A stretch of DNA of 64,000 bases from DATJPR01 sp963752915 (GTDB taxonomy: Bacteria > Bacteroidota > Ignavibacteria > UBA10030 > UBA6906): NCBI GenBank assembly GCA_963752915.1, contig CAVVZZ010000013.1:124001-188000 (forward strand), in the 5' to 3' direction. The notes under the pieces were generated by a model that had not been told where the DNA came from, did not search any database, and saw only the letters and a program-made list of their open reading frames with translations. Of this stretch, positions 17,495 to 27,280 are shown one piece after another (position 1 is the stretch's first letter; the number at the start of each line of letters is the position of its first letter). Both the position numbers and the translations under genes were made by a program.

Positions 17495-19492
17495 ATGTCA
17501 ACGAAGCTCACCGCTATCGCTTTCCGAACGACGCTGATCTATGTAATCCTCGGCGGCCTATGGATTCTATTTTCCGACCGCGCCGTTGCGTCCTTCACGT
17601 CGGACGCGAATCTCTATGTGAAGCTTTCGACCTATAAAGGGTGGGCATTTGTCCTTGTCACGGGCACGCTCCTCTACTTGATGTTGCGGGCACAGCTCCG
17701 GCGCTGGACCATGGAATTCGAAGGGAGAAAAAGAGCCGAGTCGGAATTACGGCAAAACCAGGAGCGGCTCCAATTGGTGATCGAGAATTCCGAAGATGTC
17801 TTGATCATGCAAGACATCGAAGGGAGGTATGTCCACTACAGCGGCCCGAAGCAGTTTGGCGTGTCGGCCTCCGATGTTCTGGGACGATATCCGGCTGAGC
17901 TCCATGAAGCGAAAGTGGCGCAGAGAATTCTTGATCGTCATCGCGCCGTGCTTGCAACGGGCGTGAGCGCCTCCGGTGACGACGACGTCTGTTGGGGTGG
18001 TCAACAATTCTGGTTCAGCACCCGGGTCTCACCCGCACGCGATGCAAACAATGCCATCATCGGGACGGTGACCGATTCTCACAATATCACCGAACGGAAG
18101 AAGGCGGAATCCGTTTTGCGGGAAAAGCTCGCGCTGCAGAATCAAATTGCGAAGATCGCCGAGACAGTTCCCGGGATGATCTGTTCCTTCCTCCTCAGGC
18201 CGGACGGCTCGACGTGCATGCCGTTCACAACACGGATGATCGAGGGGATCTACGGTCTCCGGCCCGAGGACGTCGCACTCGATGCTGCGCCCGTCTTAGC
18301 GGCGATACATCCCGATGATGTAGCCCACGTGACGCAGACAATTGCGGAATCCGCCAGAACGATGTCACCCTGGCACGATGAATACCGAGTGAAGCACCCC
18401 CGAAAAGGAGAGATCTGGATCGAGGGGCTTTCCATGCCCCAGCGGCTGGACGATGGCGGGATCCTGTGGCATGGTTTTGTTACGGATATCACCGAGCGGA
18501 AGAAATCGGAGGAGGCGATCCGCCTGAGTGAATCGCGGTTCCGCTCCTTCGTGGAACAGGCCCCGCTCGCGGTCTTCGAAACAGACGCGAGAGGAAGATA
18601 CATCGACATGAACCCCGAGGCTTACAACTTGCTCGGGTTCGAGCGCAAGGAGCTCCTCGGGAAACGGATCGAAGATTTGACTGCAGAGGGAGACCGGGTC
18701 CTTGCCATCTCGTCGTTCTGGGAACTGCTCGAGAAAGGGAGAGCCGAAGGAGAATTCCGGATGGTCAGGAAGGACCAGAGGGAGATCTGGGTGTCTGATG
18801 TCGCCGTGCGGCTCGACAAGAACCGGTATCTGTCTTTTTGTCGCGACGTAACGACCCGCCGCGATGCGGAAGAGAAGCTTAAAACATCGCTGCATGAGAA
18901 AGAAGTCCTCCTGAAAGAAGTCCATCACAGGGTGAAGAACAACCTCCAGGTCATCAGCAGTCTCATCAGTCTTCAGGCGGAAGAACTGAAAGATCCGCAG
19001 GCGCGCGCTGCGTTCCGCGAAAGCCGTCAACGGGTTCGCTCGATGGCCCTGATCCATGAAAACCTCTACCAATCACAGAACCTTGCCAGCATACGCATCA
19101 GGGACTATATTGAGACAGTGACCAAGGAATTACGCCGGTCGTTTCGTGCTGATGGGGTGACCTTCTCTCTCGATGTCGAGGCCATCCACCTTGGGATCGA
19201 CGCGGCGGTCCCCTGTGGGCTGATCATCAATGAGTTATTGACCAATGCGCTGAAACATGCGTTCCCCGGGCACCGTCCGGGGAACATCTCGGTGCTGCTT
19301 CACCGCGTTTCGCCGAAGAGTCTCCGGCTGGTGGTTGAAGACAACGGGATCGGATTCCCGGAGGGCGTTGACTTCCGATCCCTCACGTCCATGGGAATGA
19401 CGCTGGTGATCTCCCTTGCACAGCAGATTGAAGGGACGCTCGCGATGGAACGGAATGCCGGGACGCGTTTCACGATCGACTTCCCGGCCTGA
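17495..19492 (+). CDS. multi-PAS sensor histidine kinase (HisKA_2 type)
   Basis: 665 aa. Two N-terminal membrane helices (about 10-30 and 50-70) are followed by three PAS domains (about 85-205, 215-340, 345-465, linked by DITERKK motifs). The HisKA_2 phosphoacceptor is EVHHRVKNNLQVISSL, with His near residue 478, and then comes an ATPase domain (INELLTNALKHAF, VEDNGIGFP). This class often controls general stress or light responses through separate response regulators; none is encoded nearby, so it is an orphan here. AAGGAG precedes the ATG. Confidence 0.92.
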   Translation: MSTKLTAIAFRTTLIYVILGGLWILFSDRAVASFTSDANLYVKLSTYKGWAFVLVTGTLLYLMLRAQLRRWTMEFEGRKRAESELRQNQERLQLVIENSEDVLIMQDIEGRYVHYSGPKQFGVSASDVLGRYPAELHEAKVAQRILDRHRAVLATGVSASGDDDVCWGGQQFWFSTRVSPARDANNAIIGTVTDSHNITERKKAESVLREKLALQNQIAKIAETVPGMICSFLLRPDGSTCMPFTTRMIEGIYGLRPEDVALDAAPVLAAIHPDDVAHVTQTIAESARTMSPWHDEYRVKHPRKGEIWIEGLSMPQRLDDGGILWHGFVTDITERKKSEEAIRLSESRFRSFVEQAPLAVFETDARGRYIDMNPEAYNLLGFERKELLGKRIEDLTAEGDRVLAISSFWELLEKGRAEGEFRMVRKDQREIWVSDVAVRLDKNRYLSFCRDVTTRRDAEEKLKTSLHEKEVLLKEVHHRVKNNLQVISSLISLQAEELKDPQARAAFRESRQRVRSMALIHENLYQSQNLASIRIRDYIETVTKELRRSFRADGVTFSLDVEAIHLGIDAAVPCGLIINELLTNALKHAFPGHRPGNISVLLHRVSPKSLRLVVEDNGIGFPEGVDFRSLTSMGMTLVISLAQQIEGTLAMERNAGTRFTIDFPA

Positions 19493-19616
19493 AGGGTTAC
19501 TCCGGCTATTTCCTGCCGTTTGACACAGTTCCCTTTTTTTCCTTTGTTAGAACAGGGCGACGGCTCCCGCCTGTGTGTCCGCCCACATCCCAACCTACTG
19601 CCTATGGAGGGTCTCC

Positions 19617-20987
19617 GTGGCCGAGAAAACCCGCTTCTTGCTTGAAGAATCAAAGATTCCCAAAGCGTGGTACAATATCAACGCGGACATGCCTGTGCCG
19701 CTGGCTCCGCCTTTGCATCCGGTGACGCTGCAACCGGTGACTCCCGATTTCCTGAGCGTTCTCTTTCCGATGAGCATCATCATGCAGGAAGTGAGCTCGG
19801 ATCGATGGATTGAAATTCCGGAACCCGTCCGTGACATCTACCGGCTGTGGCGTCCGACTCCGATGGTTCGCGCGGTTCGTCTGGAGAAGGCCCTTGATAC
19901 TCCCGCGCACATTTATTACAAGTACGAGGGAGCAAGCCCGGTCGGCTCGCACAAGCCCAATACTGCCGTGCCCCAGGCATTTTACAACAAGGAAGCGGGA
20001 ACGAAGGCAATGACAACGGAGACAGGAGCGGGGCAGTGGGGCGCCGCTCTTGCAATGGCGTGCAACTTCTTCGGGATCGATCTCGAGGTGTTCATGGTGA
20101 AAGTGTCGTACAGTCAGAAACCGTATCGCCGGATTATGATGGAGAACTACGGAAGCCGGGTGTACGCAAGTCCGAGCACAAACACGCAATACGGCCGGAC
20201 GGTCCTCCAGCAGGATCCGGACTCGCCTGGGTCCCTGGGGATCGCGATCTCGGAGGCGGTGGAGGCGGCAGCGGTGTCCAACGGCACCAAGAAATATGGG
20301 ATCGGTTCAGTCCTTGGACACGTCCTTCTCCACCAGACCGTGATCGGCCTCGAGTCGCTGGATCAGATGGAAATGGCGGGAGAATATCCGGATATCGTCA
20401 TCGGATGCACCGGCGGAGGCTCGAACTTTGCCGGCTTTGCCTATCCTTTCATTCACAGGAATTTCACGGAGCACAAGAAGACACGGATCGTCGCGGTGGA
20501 ACCGTCCTCATGTCCGAGCCTCACCAAGGGAAAGTTCACCTACGATTACGGCGATACCGCGGCAATGGCGCCGGTCGTCAAGATGTTTACCCTTGGCCAC
20601 ACGTTTATTCCTCCGGGCATCCATGCCGGCGGGCTGCGCTATCACGGCATGGCTCCGAGCATCAGCGCCCTCGTCGATCATGGGGACATCGAGGCTCGGG
20701 CGGTCAAACAGGTCGAGACATTTCAGGCCGCAGTGATGTTTTCACGAACTGAGGGGGTTATCCCGGCGCCCGAGTCGGCTCACGCGATCCGCGCGGCGAT
20801 TGATGAGGCGCTTCTCTGTAAATCGGAGGGGAAGAAAAAGGTCATTGCCTTCAATTTGTCCGGCCATGGCCATTTTGACATGGCCGCGTATGAAGCGTTT
20901 CAGCAGAACAAGCTGGAAGACTACGAATACCCGGTAGCGCTCGTCGAGGAGGCCATGAAACATCTGCCAAAAGTCGCAGTCGGCTGA
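19617..20987 (+). CDS. trpB2: tryptophan synthase beta chain, TrpB2 type
   Basis: 456 aa from GTG at 19617, chosen for the GGAGG 8 nt upstream and because homologues begin near here. PLP lysine in GSHKPNTA (near residue 112), glycine loop CTGGGSNFAG and terminal LSGHGHFD. The long N-terminus (LAPPLHPVTLQPV) marks the TrpB2 subfamily, which joins indole and serine and often works without TrpA. No other trp gene lies nearby, in line with a salvage role for free indole. Confidence 0.93.
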   Translation: MAEKTRFLLEESKIPKAWYNINADMPVPLAPPLHPVTLQPVTPDFLSVLFPMSIIMQEVSSDRWIEIPEPVRDIYRLWRPTPMVRAVRLEKALDTPAHIYYKYEGASPVGSHKPNTAVPQAFYNKEAGTKAMTTETGAGQWGAALAMACNFFGIDLEVFMVKVSYSQKPYRRIMMENYGSRVYASPSTNTQYGRTVLQQDPDSPGSLGIAISEAVEAAAVSNGTKKYGIGSVLGHVLLHQTVIGLESLDQMEMAGEYPDIVIGCTGGGSNFAGFAYPFIHRNFTEHKKTRIVAVEPSSCPSLTKGKFTYDYGDTAAMAPVVKMFTLGHTFIPPGIHAGGLRYHGMAPSISALVDHGDIEARAVKQVETFQAAVMFSRTEGVIPAPESAHAIRAAIDEALLCKSEGKKKVIAFNLSGHGHFDMAAYEAFQQNKLEDYEYPVALVEEAMKHLPKVAVG

Positions 20988-21050
20988 CCGTATCGTGCCT
21001 TTCCGTGGTGAGAATCTTTCTCATCATCAGTGACCATACTAAACCCGGAC

Positions 21051-21079
21051 GGCGTCTCATGTGTCAATAGTGAGACGCC
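21051..21079 (+). terminator. hairpin after trpB2
   Basis: A perfect 9-bp stem GGCGTCTCA/TGAGACGCC with an 11-nt loop, 64 bp after the trpB2 stop. There is no long T run. A terminator, or a processing signal, is likely from its place. Confidence 0.5.
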
Positions 21080-21171
21080 CGTTCAGGCCCGAACATCCCA
21101 GGTTTCCCGGTTCAATGATCGTCGACGGACGAGCGAGATACGCATAGGGTGGAGAGGAGGGTGTCCGACGC

Positions 21172-21408
21172 ATGATTGCTCGCGCACGCACAGGAAACGC
21201 GGGACGACAACGCATTTCGATTGTCGCGTTCCTCTTAGTGATCCTTTCGCAGATCGCCCGGGCGCAGTACCTCGACCCTGGCTCCGGAAGCTTTCTCTTT
21301 CAGGCGATCGTTGCCGGCCTGACCATCCTCATCTTCTTCTTCTCCCGAATCCGGCATTCTCTCAAACGGCTTACGTATCGTCTCCTGGGCAAGGAAACCG
21401 AGGAATGA
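21172..21408 (+). CDS. small membrane protein with YLDPGSGS motif
   Basis: 78 aa. A signal-like N-terminus (ISIVAFLLVILSQIARA) is followed by YLDPGSGSFLFQAIVAGLTILIFFF and a basic tail. Small proteins with the YLDPGSGS motif and one or two helices recur in many bacteria next to methyltransferase and sulfatase-type genes; the function is not known. Its stop overlaps the next start (ATGA), so it is the first gene of a coupled three-gene unit. Confidence 0.75.
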   Translation: MIARARTGNAGRQRISIVAFLLVILSQIARAQYLDPGSGSFLFQAIVAGLTILIFFFSRIRHSLKRLTYRLLGKETEE

Positions 21409-22802
21409 TCGAACGGGCCATTCGATTCGACTCGTACCGCGATCCCGGCGGGTTTGTCTTCCGGGAGAATGGAAGGATTTATCGGGCGATTCGCGCCTCG
21501 TACGAACCGCACTTCCAGATGCTGAAATCGTCCGGGCTCGCCGCGCTCCTGATCCGGCAACGGCTTCTCGTCCCGTTCGACGAGATCGATCCCTCCAGCT
21601 TTGCGACCAGAGACATTGTTCGCATCCTCGCGCCGCGTGAAGTTCCGTTTCTCTCGTACCCATGGGAGTGGTCGTTCTACCAGCTTCGGGACGCAGCGCT
21701 CGCAACACTGAGAATCCAGCAGCAATCGCTCGCCCATGGTATGACGCTGAAGGACGGCAGCTCATTGAATGTGCAATTCATTGACGGGCGGCCGGTGCTG
21801 ATTGACCTGCTCTCCTTTGAACGGTATGAGCGCGGCCGCCCCTGGGTGGCGTACCGGCAATTCTGTGAACAGTTTCTCGCCCCGCTCGTTCTCGCTTCCA
21901 ATGTGGACGAGCGTCTGCTCTCGCTTACACAGGTCTCCGGGGGTAGTCTGTCGCTGGACCTGGCAGTACGGCTGATCGGAAAACGCGGGCTCCTTCGGCC
22001 CGGTCAGCTCATGCACCTTCATCTCCAGTCCGCGGTTCAGCGATTCGCGAAACGCCATCCGAACGCGAACAAATCCCTGCGTCATACCGTGAGCCCAAAG
22101 GCGCTGTCAGGGCTCCTCGAGAGTCTCGAGAGAACCATCGGCGCGTTACATCCCGCCCATCCGGACTCCGACTGGGCGGGGTATGATCCGGCCACATCGG
22201 GCGGTGCCAGGTATGTTGCGGGGAAACGTGCTCTGGTCACGGCGCTGATCAGAGAGATTGCGCCCGCACGGGTCTGGGATGTCGGGTGCAACAACGGAGT
22301 CTTCAGCAGAATCGCTGCGAATGCCGGCGCCACGGTCGTATCCCTCGACCAGGACCACGCTTCAATTGCGCGGCTGTATCAGTCCCTCCGGTCGGACGGT
22401 GAACCGCATGTTCTTCCGCTTGTTGTGGATATCGCCTTTCCCACGCCCGGAACCGGTTGGATGAACCGGGAATACCGGCCGTTTCTGGATCGTGGCGTCT
22501 GCGATTTGTGCCTCGCTCTTGCCCTGGTCCACCATCTTGCCATCGGCAGGAACCTCCCGTTCCGAAATATCATCGAGCTTTTCCGGCAACGGTGTGTCTA
22601 CCTCCTGATCGAATACGTTCCAAAGAATGATCCGAATGTGGCAGTCATGTTACAGGGGCGCACCGATGTCTTCGAGGAATACACCCAGGAGAGTTTTGAA
22701 ACGGCTCTTTGTGATGCCTTCCTCATTGTCAAACGGATTCCCATCGAGGACTCCGGCAGGACACTCTACCTCTGTCGGAAAAAGGATTCTGTGGTACAGT
22801 GA
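21405..22802 (+). CDS. SAM-dependent methyltransferase-like protein
   Basis: About 465 aa from ATG 21405, which overlaps the previous stop by 4 bp; longer frames upstream cross that gene. The N-terminal half (RDPGGFVFRENGRIYRAI, FIDGRPVLIDLLSFERY) is typical of a conserved family of large methyltransferase-like proteins. The C-terminal half has the Rossmann SAM-binding motif VWDVGCNNGVFSRIAA and acidic loop VVSLDQD. Probably modifies a cell-surface glycan or lipid together with the following sulfatase-like membrane protein. Substrate unknown. Confidence 0.78.
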   Translation: MIERAIRFDSYRDPGGFVFRENGRIYRAIRASYEPHFQMLKSSGLAALLIRQRLLVPFDEIDPSSFATRDIVRILAPREVPFLSYPWEWSFYQLRDAALATLRIQQQSLAHGMTLKDGSSLNVQFIDGRPVLIDLLSFERYERGRPWVAYRQFCEQFLAPLVLASNVDERLLSLTQVSGGSLSLDLAVRLIGKRGLLRPGQLMHLHLQSAVQRFAKRHPNANKSLRHTVSPKALSGLLESLERTIGALHPAHPDSDWAGYDPATSGGARYVAGKRALVTALIREIAPARVWDVGCNNGVFSRIAANAGATVVSLDQDHASIARLYQSLRSDGEPHVLPLVVDIAFPTPGTGWMNREYRPFLDRGVCDLCLALALVHHLAIGRNLPFRNIIELFRQRCVYLLIEYVPKNDPNVAVMLQGRTDVFEEYTQESFETALCDAFLIVKRIPIEDSGRTLYLCRKKDSVVQ

Positions 22803-24223
22803 ACCGTCGTCCACTTCGTCAACTTCGCGGGATGCTTATCGCCGCTCCTGCTCTGCATCCTTTTCTGCTGGGACTATGGTTTGTCCTTGACGTCAGCAGG
22901 AGGGAGGTCCATCCTGATATTGTTGCCGCGGTCACGTTTCTCATCTGCCTTGGCATCGGGACAGCGGTGGTAAGAATGCTCTTCGGCAGGATGTTTCCTG
23001 ACAGGCTGCGCGCCGGTATCGCGACGACGGTTCTCCTCGTGCCGGTCGTTTGTTTTCAGGAGGTGCGTCAGTTTCTGGCGACACTTGGCCCCACCCTTGC
23101 GGAATTCAACGTGGTTATGCCGCTCTTCTTCCTGCTCACCGCGGTTTCTCTCATCATGCTCTGGAGGACCCGGGGAGATCTCTCGGTCTTTCACGGCGCG
23201 ATGAATGCTTCCTCGATGATCTTCGTGCTCTGGGCTCTTTTTCCTTTTGTCAAAGGGGCCTACGCGACATCGATTCCGGAACAGCGATCTCCGCTCGCGC
23301 TCAACCAAAGTGCAAATGTCGGGACCTCCGGGAAACCGGATATCTATTACATCCTGCTCGACGCGTATACGGCACAGAAAAGCCTTTCGCGGTTCTGGGG
23401 CTTCGACAATTCCGAATTTCTCTCTGCCCTCAAACACCGGGGCTTTTTCGTCGCCGACAACAGTCGGAGCCGGTATATCACTACGGTCCAATCCATGGCC
23501 TCGACGCTGAACATGGACACCTTGATCAAGGGGGAAGAGCCGTTTCGTTCAATTCGTAACAACGTTGTCGTTCGGTATTTGAGGTCGCGGCACTATACGA
23601 TCGAGAACCTGTCGCCTTTCGATGTGGCAGGGAGTCCTGCGTACTATTCGTACTTCACCGACGCGAAGGGGTCGGGAAAGGGGCTTTCCTTTTACTTCTA
23701 TCATACCGGTCCCGGAATTCTTTTTGCGAGTCTCCAGGTGGAGCAACTGCCCGGGGAAAATCTCCGGATTCTCTCCCGGCTTGCAGAAGTCAGCGGAGAT
23801 ACGTCGGCGTCGCCAAGATTTGTGTACGCGCATATCATGAGTCCGCACGGTCCGTTCGGCTTCGATCGTGAGGGTTCCGTGATACCGGTCCTACGTCGGG
23901 GAGGGTGGAACTCCCTCCCGTCATATCTGGACCAGTTGATCGGGACCAACACGCTTTTGCTTCCCGTCGTCGACTCCATTCTCGCCCATTCCTCCCATGA
24001 TCCGATCATTATCATCCAGGGGGACCATGGTTCGAGGATTGTCCCCGGGGACGGGCGTTGGGATGAGTCGCACACGATTCTCAATGCGTATCATTTGCCG
24101 TCCGGCGGAGCTCGCTGTCTTACCTCCTCCATCTCTCCGGTCAATACCTTCCGCGTGGTCCTCGAGTACTACTTTCACGAAGCAATTCCGACGTCGGATT
24201 TTGATCGCGAGCCGTCTCTGTGA
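22799..24223 (+). CDS. membrane-anchored sulfatase/phosphoethanolamine-transferase-like protein
   Basis: 474 aa. The GTG start at 22799 overlaps the preceding TGA by 4 bp. Four or five helices occupy residues about 10-155. An alkaline-phosphatase-superfamily domain follows: PDIYYILLDAYTA (metal site Asp), HIMSPHGPFGFD and IIIQGDHGSR (Asp-His metal ligands). This layout fits LtaS/EptA-like enzymes that transfer or hydrolyse phospho- or sulfo-groups on surface polymers. The usual nucleophile Thr/Ser is likely the Thr or Ser after the first metal site but cannot be fixed by eye. Confidence 0.75.
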   Translation: MNRRPLRQLRGMLIAAPALHPFLLGLWFVLDVSRREVHPDIVAAVTFLICLGIGTAVVRMLFGRMFPDRLRAGIATTVLLVPVVCFQEVRQFLATLGPTLAEFNVVMPLFFLLTAVSLIMLWRTRGDLSVFHGAMNASSMIFVLWALFPFVKGAYATSIPEQRSPLALNQSANVGTSGKPDIYYILLDAYTAQKSLSRFWGFDNSEFLSALKHRGFFVADNSRSRYITTVQSMASTLNMDTLIKGEEPFRSIRNNVVVRYLRSRHYTIENLSPFDVAGSPAYYSYFTDAKGSGKGLSFYFYHTGPGILFASLQVEQLPGENLRILSRLAEVSGDTSASPRFVYAHIMSPHGPFGFDREGSVIPVLRRGGWNSLPSYLDQLIGTNTLLLPVVDSILAHSSHDPIIIIQGDHGSRIVPGDGRWDESHTILNAYHLPSGGARCLTSSISPVNTFRVVLEYYFHEAIPTSDFDREPSL

Positions 24224-24227
24224 TGCG

Positions 24228-24256
24228 TTGACATTCGCGAGAGTCTATCCTATATT
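24228..24256 (+). promoter_or_regulatory. sigma70-type promoter for the M1 peptidase gene
   Basis: TTGACA (24228-24233), exactly 17 nt, TATATT (24251-24256). This is the best promoter match in the window. It begins just after the stop codon of the sulfatase-like gene. Confidence 0.6.
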
Positions 24257-24357
24257 CTTCATTATTTGAGAATTTCCTGAAGCTCGCCCCTGGGGTGAGG
24301 CTCGCGTCCACGTCGTTCCAGTCTTGTGATCATTCCGTGACAACTCCCCTTCTCCCT

Positions 24358-26301
24358 ATGAGAATGTTCTGTTTCCTACTCTGCTTGATCACGATGGCAC
24401 TGGGTGCACCGGCCGGCACTCTGCCGTTGTTCCCGGTACCGTTAAGCCCCAGGATTGCCAACTATGCAATCGCTGTGGCGTATAGTCCCGGGGAAAAGCT
24501 CCTCACCGGTCATGAGCGGATCGTCTGGCACAACCCTTCCGACGTTGCCGTCAAGGAACTCCAGTTCCATCTCTATTTGAATGCATTCCAGGGACCAACG
24601 TCGACGTTCGCCAGGGAATCTGGCAGGGCGTTCCGAGGCGAAAAGCCTGGAGCTATGGAAGTGGGATGGGTGGAAATCGATTCTCTCCGGACATCCGGTG
24701 GCATCGATTTGCTCAGCGGTCTGGAGTTCATCCAACCGGATGACACGAATCATGCCGACCGAACGGTGGCACGGGTGCCGTTGCCGCGCCCGATTGCCCC
24801 CCATGATTCGATCGTCCTTGACCTGGCGTTCCGTTCGAAGTTGCCTCTCGTCGTCGCAAGAACCGGCTATTGGAACGATTTCATTTTCGCCGGACAATGG
24901 TTCCCCAAACTCGGCGTGTTTGAGGTCCCCGGTCAGCGATTTGCCACAAGGCCCGGGTGGAACTGTCATCAATTCCATGCCAGCACGGAGTTCTATGCCG
25001 ATTTCGGCGTGTATGACGTGCAGCTGACGGTGCCGACCAATTATATCGTCGGTGCCACCGGCGCAATTGTGGACGAACGTGACCACGGCGACGGCACCAA
25101 AACCGTCGTGTGTCATGCAGAGGACGTCCATGATTTTGCATGGACAGCGTCGCCGAGATTCGTTGTGCTCACCGATTCCTGGCGGCGAGTGTCCCTGAGA
25201 ATCCTTGTTCAACCTTCCCACCTTGCCGCTGGCGCGCGCTACCTGGCATCGCTCAAAGGAGCCCTGGAATATTTCGACGCTCACGTCGGTACGTATCCCT
25301 ATTCCACATTTACGGTGGTGGATCCACCGTATGGCGGTGAAGCCGCAGGGGGGATGGAATATCCGACGTTGGTGACCGTCGAGACCTTCAAGGCGATCGA
25401 GGGCTTTACAAAATTCCCCGAGCTCGTGACGGTGCATGAGTTCGGCCATAACTACTGGTATGGGATGGTTGCCAGCAACGAATTCGAGGAGGGCTGGATG
25501 GATGAGGGCATTGACCAGTATTACGAAATGCGTGTCATGGATTCGCTGTACGGGGCAACGACATCGGCAATCGCACTGGATGGCGTCACTATTGGGGACG
25601 CCGAGTTCGACCGCTTTTCCTACACCACAATGGACAATCCTTCGATCGCGCCACTCTCGACCCCGACCTGGAAACTTCCGCGCCGCAGCGGCGGATCGTT
25701 GACGTATTTCAAGACCGCGATGGTGATGAAAACGCTGGACGGTCTTCTCGGCCGGTCGGTCATGGACTCCATTATGAAAGTCTATTTCGAGCGGTGGAAA
25801 TTCCGACACCCCTGCGGTCGGGACTTTGTCAATGTGTTCAACGAACTGGCGCCGTCGCTGACCGGCAATCGTTACGGGCCGGACATGAATTGGTTCTTCA
25901 ATCAGACCCTGTACGGAACAGGCATCTGCGATTATGAACTGACGTCCCTCTCTTCCACGAACGTTGCGGCGGCTGATTCGGCCAAACCGCTGTACGAAAC
26001 GACCGTCATGGTCAATCGTCTTGGGGAGCTTTCTCTGCCGGTCGATGTTGAAGTAACATTCGCGGACGGGTCCACGGTCCGCGAGCATTGGGATGGTGTG
26101 TCGCGATACGTGGAATACTCATTCACGCGAACGGTGCGCGCCCTCTCCGCGGTAGTCGACCCGGACCATCGGATCGCTCTCGATGTCAATGTGCTGAACA
26201 ACAGCAAGACCCTCGCGCCCACGTCGGGCGCGGCGAACAGATACTTTGCAAAGATCCTCTTCTGGGTCCAGAATCTGTTCCAGGTGGCATCCATTTTCTG
26301 A
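24358..26301 (+). CDS. exported M1-family zinc aminopeptidase
   Basis: About 647 aa. The ATG at 24358 gives a normal signal peptide (MRMFCFLLCLITMALGAPA); GTG starts further upstream (24295, 24337) are possible and no site has a good ribosome binding sequence. Zinc motif HEFGH (near residue 360) with the third ligand Glu 19 residues on in GWMDEG, and the aminopeptidase motif GGMEYP, a variant of GxMEN. The N-terminal beta-sandwich domain precedes the catalytic part. Likely a periplasmic or surface peptidase. The membrane protein gene follows after 7 bp. Confidence 0.88.
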   Translation: MRMFCFLLCLITMALGAPAGTLPLFPVPLSPRIANYAIAVAYSPGEKLLTGHERIVWHNPSDVAVKELQFHLYLNAFQGPTSTFARESGRAFRGEKPGAMEVGWVEIDSLRTSGGIDLLSGLEFIQPDDTNHADRTVARVPLPRPIAPHDSIVLDLAFRSKLPLVVARTGYWNDFIFAGQWFPKLGVFEVPGQRFATRPGWNCHQFHASTEFYADFGVYDVQLTVPTNYIVGATGAIVDERDHGDGTKTVVCHAEDVHDFAWTASPRFVVLTDSWRRVSLRILVQPSHLAAGARYLASLKGALEYFDAHVGTYPYSTFTVVDPPYGGEAAGGMEYPTLVTVETFKAIEGFTKFPELVTVHEFGHNYWYGMVASNEFEEGWMDEGIDQYYEMRVMDSLYGATTSAIALDGVTIGDAEFDRFSYTTMDNPSIAPLSTPTWKLPRRSGGSLTYFKTAMVMKTLDGLLGRSVMDSIMKVYFERWKFRHPCGRDFVNVFNELAPSLTGNRYGPDMNWFFNQTLYGTGICDYELTSLSSTNVAAADSAKPLYETTVMVNRLGELSLPVDVEVTFADGSTVREHWDGVSRYVEYSFTRTVRALSAVVDPDHRIALDVNVLNNSKTLAPTSGAANRYFAKILFWVQNLFQVASIF

Positions 26302-26308
26302 GGCACGA

Positions 26309-27226
26309 ATGTCGATCATTCGGTACTTCTTCCAGGGCTGTCGTGCCGCCGTTTCATCCCGGGCTGCGGTTCTTGTCATCTATTGCGCCGTGACGCTCAT
26401 CGCTCTCGTTCCGGCGGTAAGTTTCCGCTCTGCAATGAACGCTGCGCTCGGCAGCTCCGTCTCTGCTGAAGCGTTGGTATCGCGGTTTGACTTTCAGGTC
26501 GTCGGTGACCTTCTCCGCAATCACGGGAAGGAGCTCTCCGCGTCCCTTGGCGGGCTTCTTGCGGTGATCGTTCTTTCAGCATGTGTGAATCTCTTTTTCT
26601 CGGGTGGGATCATTTCCGCCGCCTCTACGGGCGAGACGTCGCTGCGGGAGTTCCTCCGGTCCTGCGGAGAGTATGTCGGCCGACTTGTTCGTGTTATGCT
26701 TCTCATCGCGGCAATTGCGCTGGTCACCCTCATCGGGACGGTCATCCTCCTTGCTCTCGTGGACGGGGCGATGACCGGCGGGGCTTCAAGCGAGGATGCT
26801 CTGTTCTGGACGATCGGTGTGGATGTTCTCGTTGCAGGTGTACTTCTCGTTATTCTGTCTCTCATCGACGACTATGCGAGGATCGCCCTCGTCGTGGACG
26901 ATGAACCGTCGGCATTTCGGAGCCTGAAAAAGAGTGTTGCGTTTGTGTGGTCATCGAAGTTCGCTGCCGCGGGTCTGACACTCCTCATCGTGCTTGCCTG
27001 GGTGGTCCTCTCTCTGATATACCTTGCCATCGAGTGGGGGATCGGCTCATCGGCCGCAACGGCGGTCATCGGATTGATTATCTTCCAGCAACTGCTTGTA
27101 GCCGCACGGGTTGTTCTCCGGATCGCCGGGTTGGGGGCGGAGACGCGGCTGTATCAGGATCGACGGAATGTGATGCGTGGGGCGATGGAAGACCCGGGTA
27201 TGGGCGTCATCATCGATATTGACTGA
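26309..27226 (+). CDS. hypothetical multi-pass membrane protein
   Basis: About 305 aa from the ATG at 26309, 7 bp after the peptidase stop; the longer frame would overlap that gene. Five or six hydrophobic helices, with loops rich in Ser and Arg, and a cytoplasmic segment SLKKSVAFVWSSKFAA before the last helices that resembles bacterial membrane proteins of unknown function. Probably co-transcribed with the M1 peptidase. Family not recognised. Confidence 0.65.
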   Translation: MSIIRYFFQGCRAAVSSRAAVLVIYCAVTLIALVPAVSFRSAMNAALGSSVSAEALVSRFDFQVVGDLLRNHGKELSASLGGLLAVIVLSACVNLFFSGGIISAASTGETSLREFLRSCGEYVGRLVRVMLLIAAIALVTLIGTVILLALVDGAMTGGASSEDALFWTIGVDVLVAGVLLVILSLIDDYARIALVVDDEPSAFRSLKKSVAFVWSSKFAAAGLTLLIVLAWVVLSLIYLAIEWGIGSSAATAVIGLIIFQQLLVAARVVLRIAGLGAETRLYQDRRNVMRGAMEDPGMGVIIDID

Positions 27227-27231
27227 GAAGG

Positions 27232-27251
27232 GGACACGGAAAGCAGTGTCC
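27232..27251 (+). terminator. hairpin after membrane-protein gene
   Basis: GGACAC/GTGTCC stem of 6 bp with an 8-nt loop, immediately after the stop at 27226 and before the PTS operon. No T tract. Confidence 0.3.
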
Positions 27252-27280
27252 GTCGCCATCACGGTAATCCGGGAACGCGT

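Noticed and set aside
24442..26088. Long minus-strand open frame of 548 codons opposite the M1 peptidase gene
   Set aside because: It lies entirely antisense to a gene with clear M1 motifs, has Arg/His/Gly-rich low-quality composition, and no recognisable domain. It is a shadow of a GC-rich gene.
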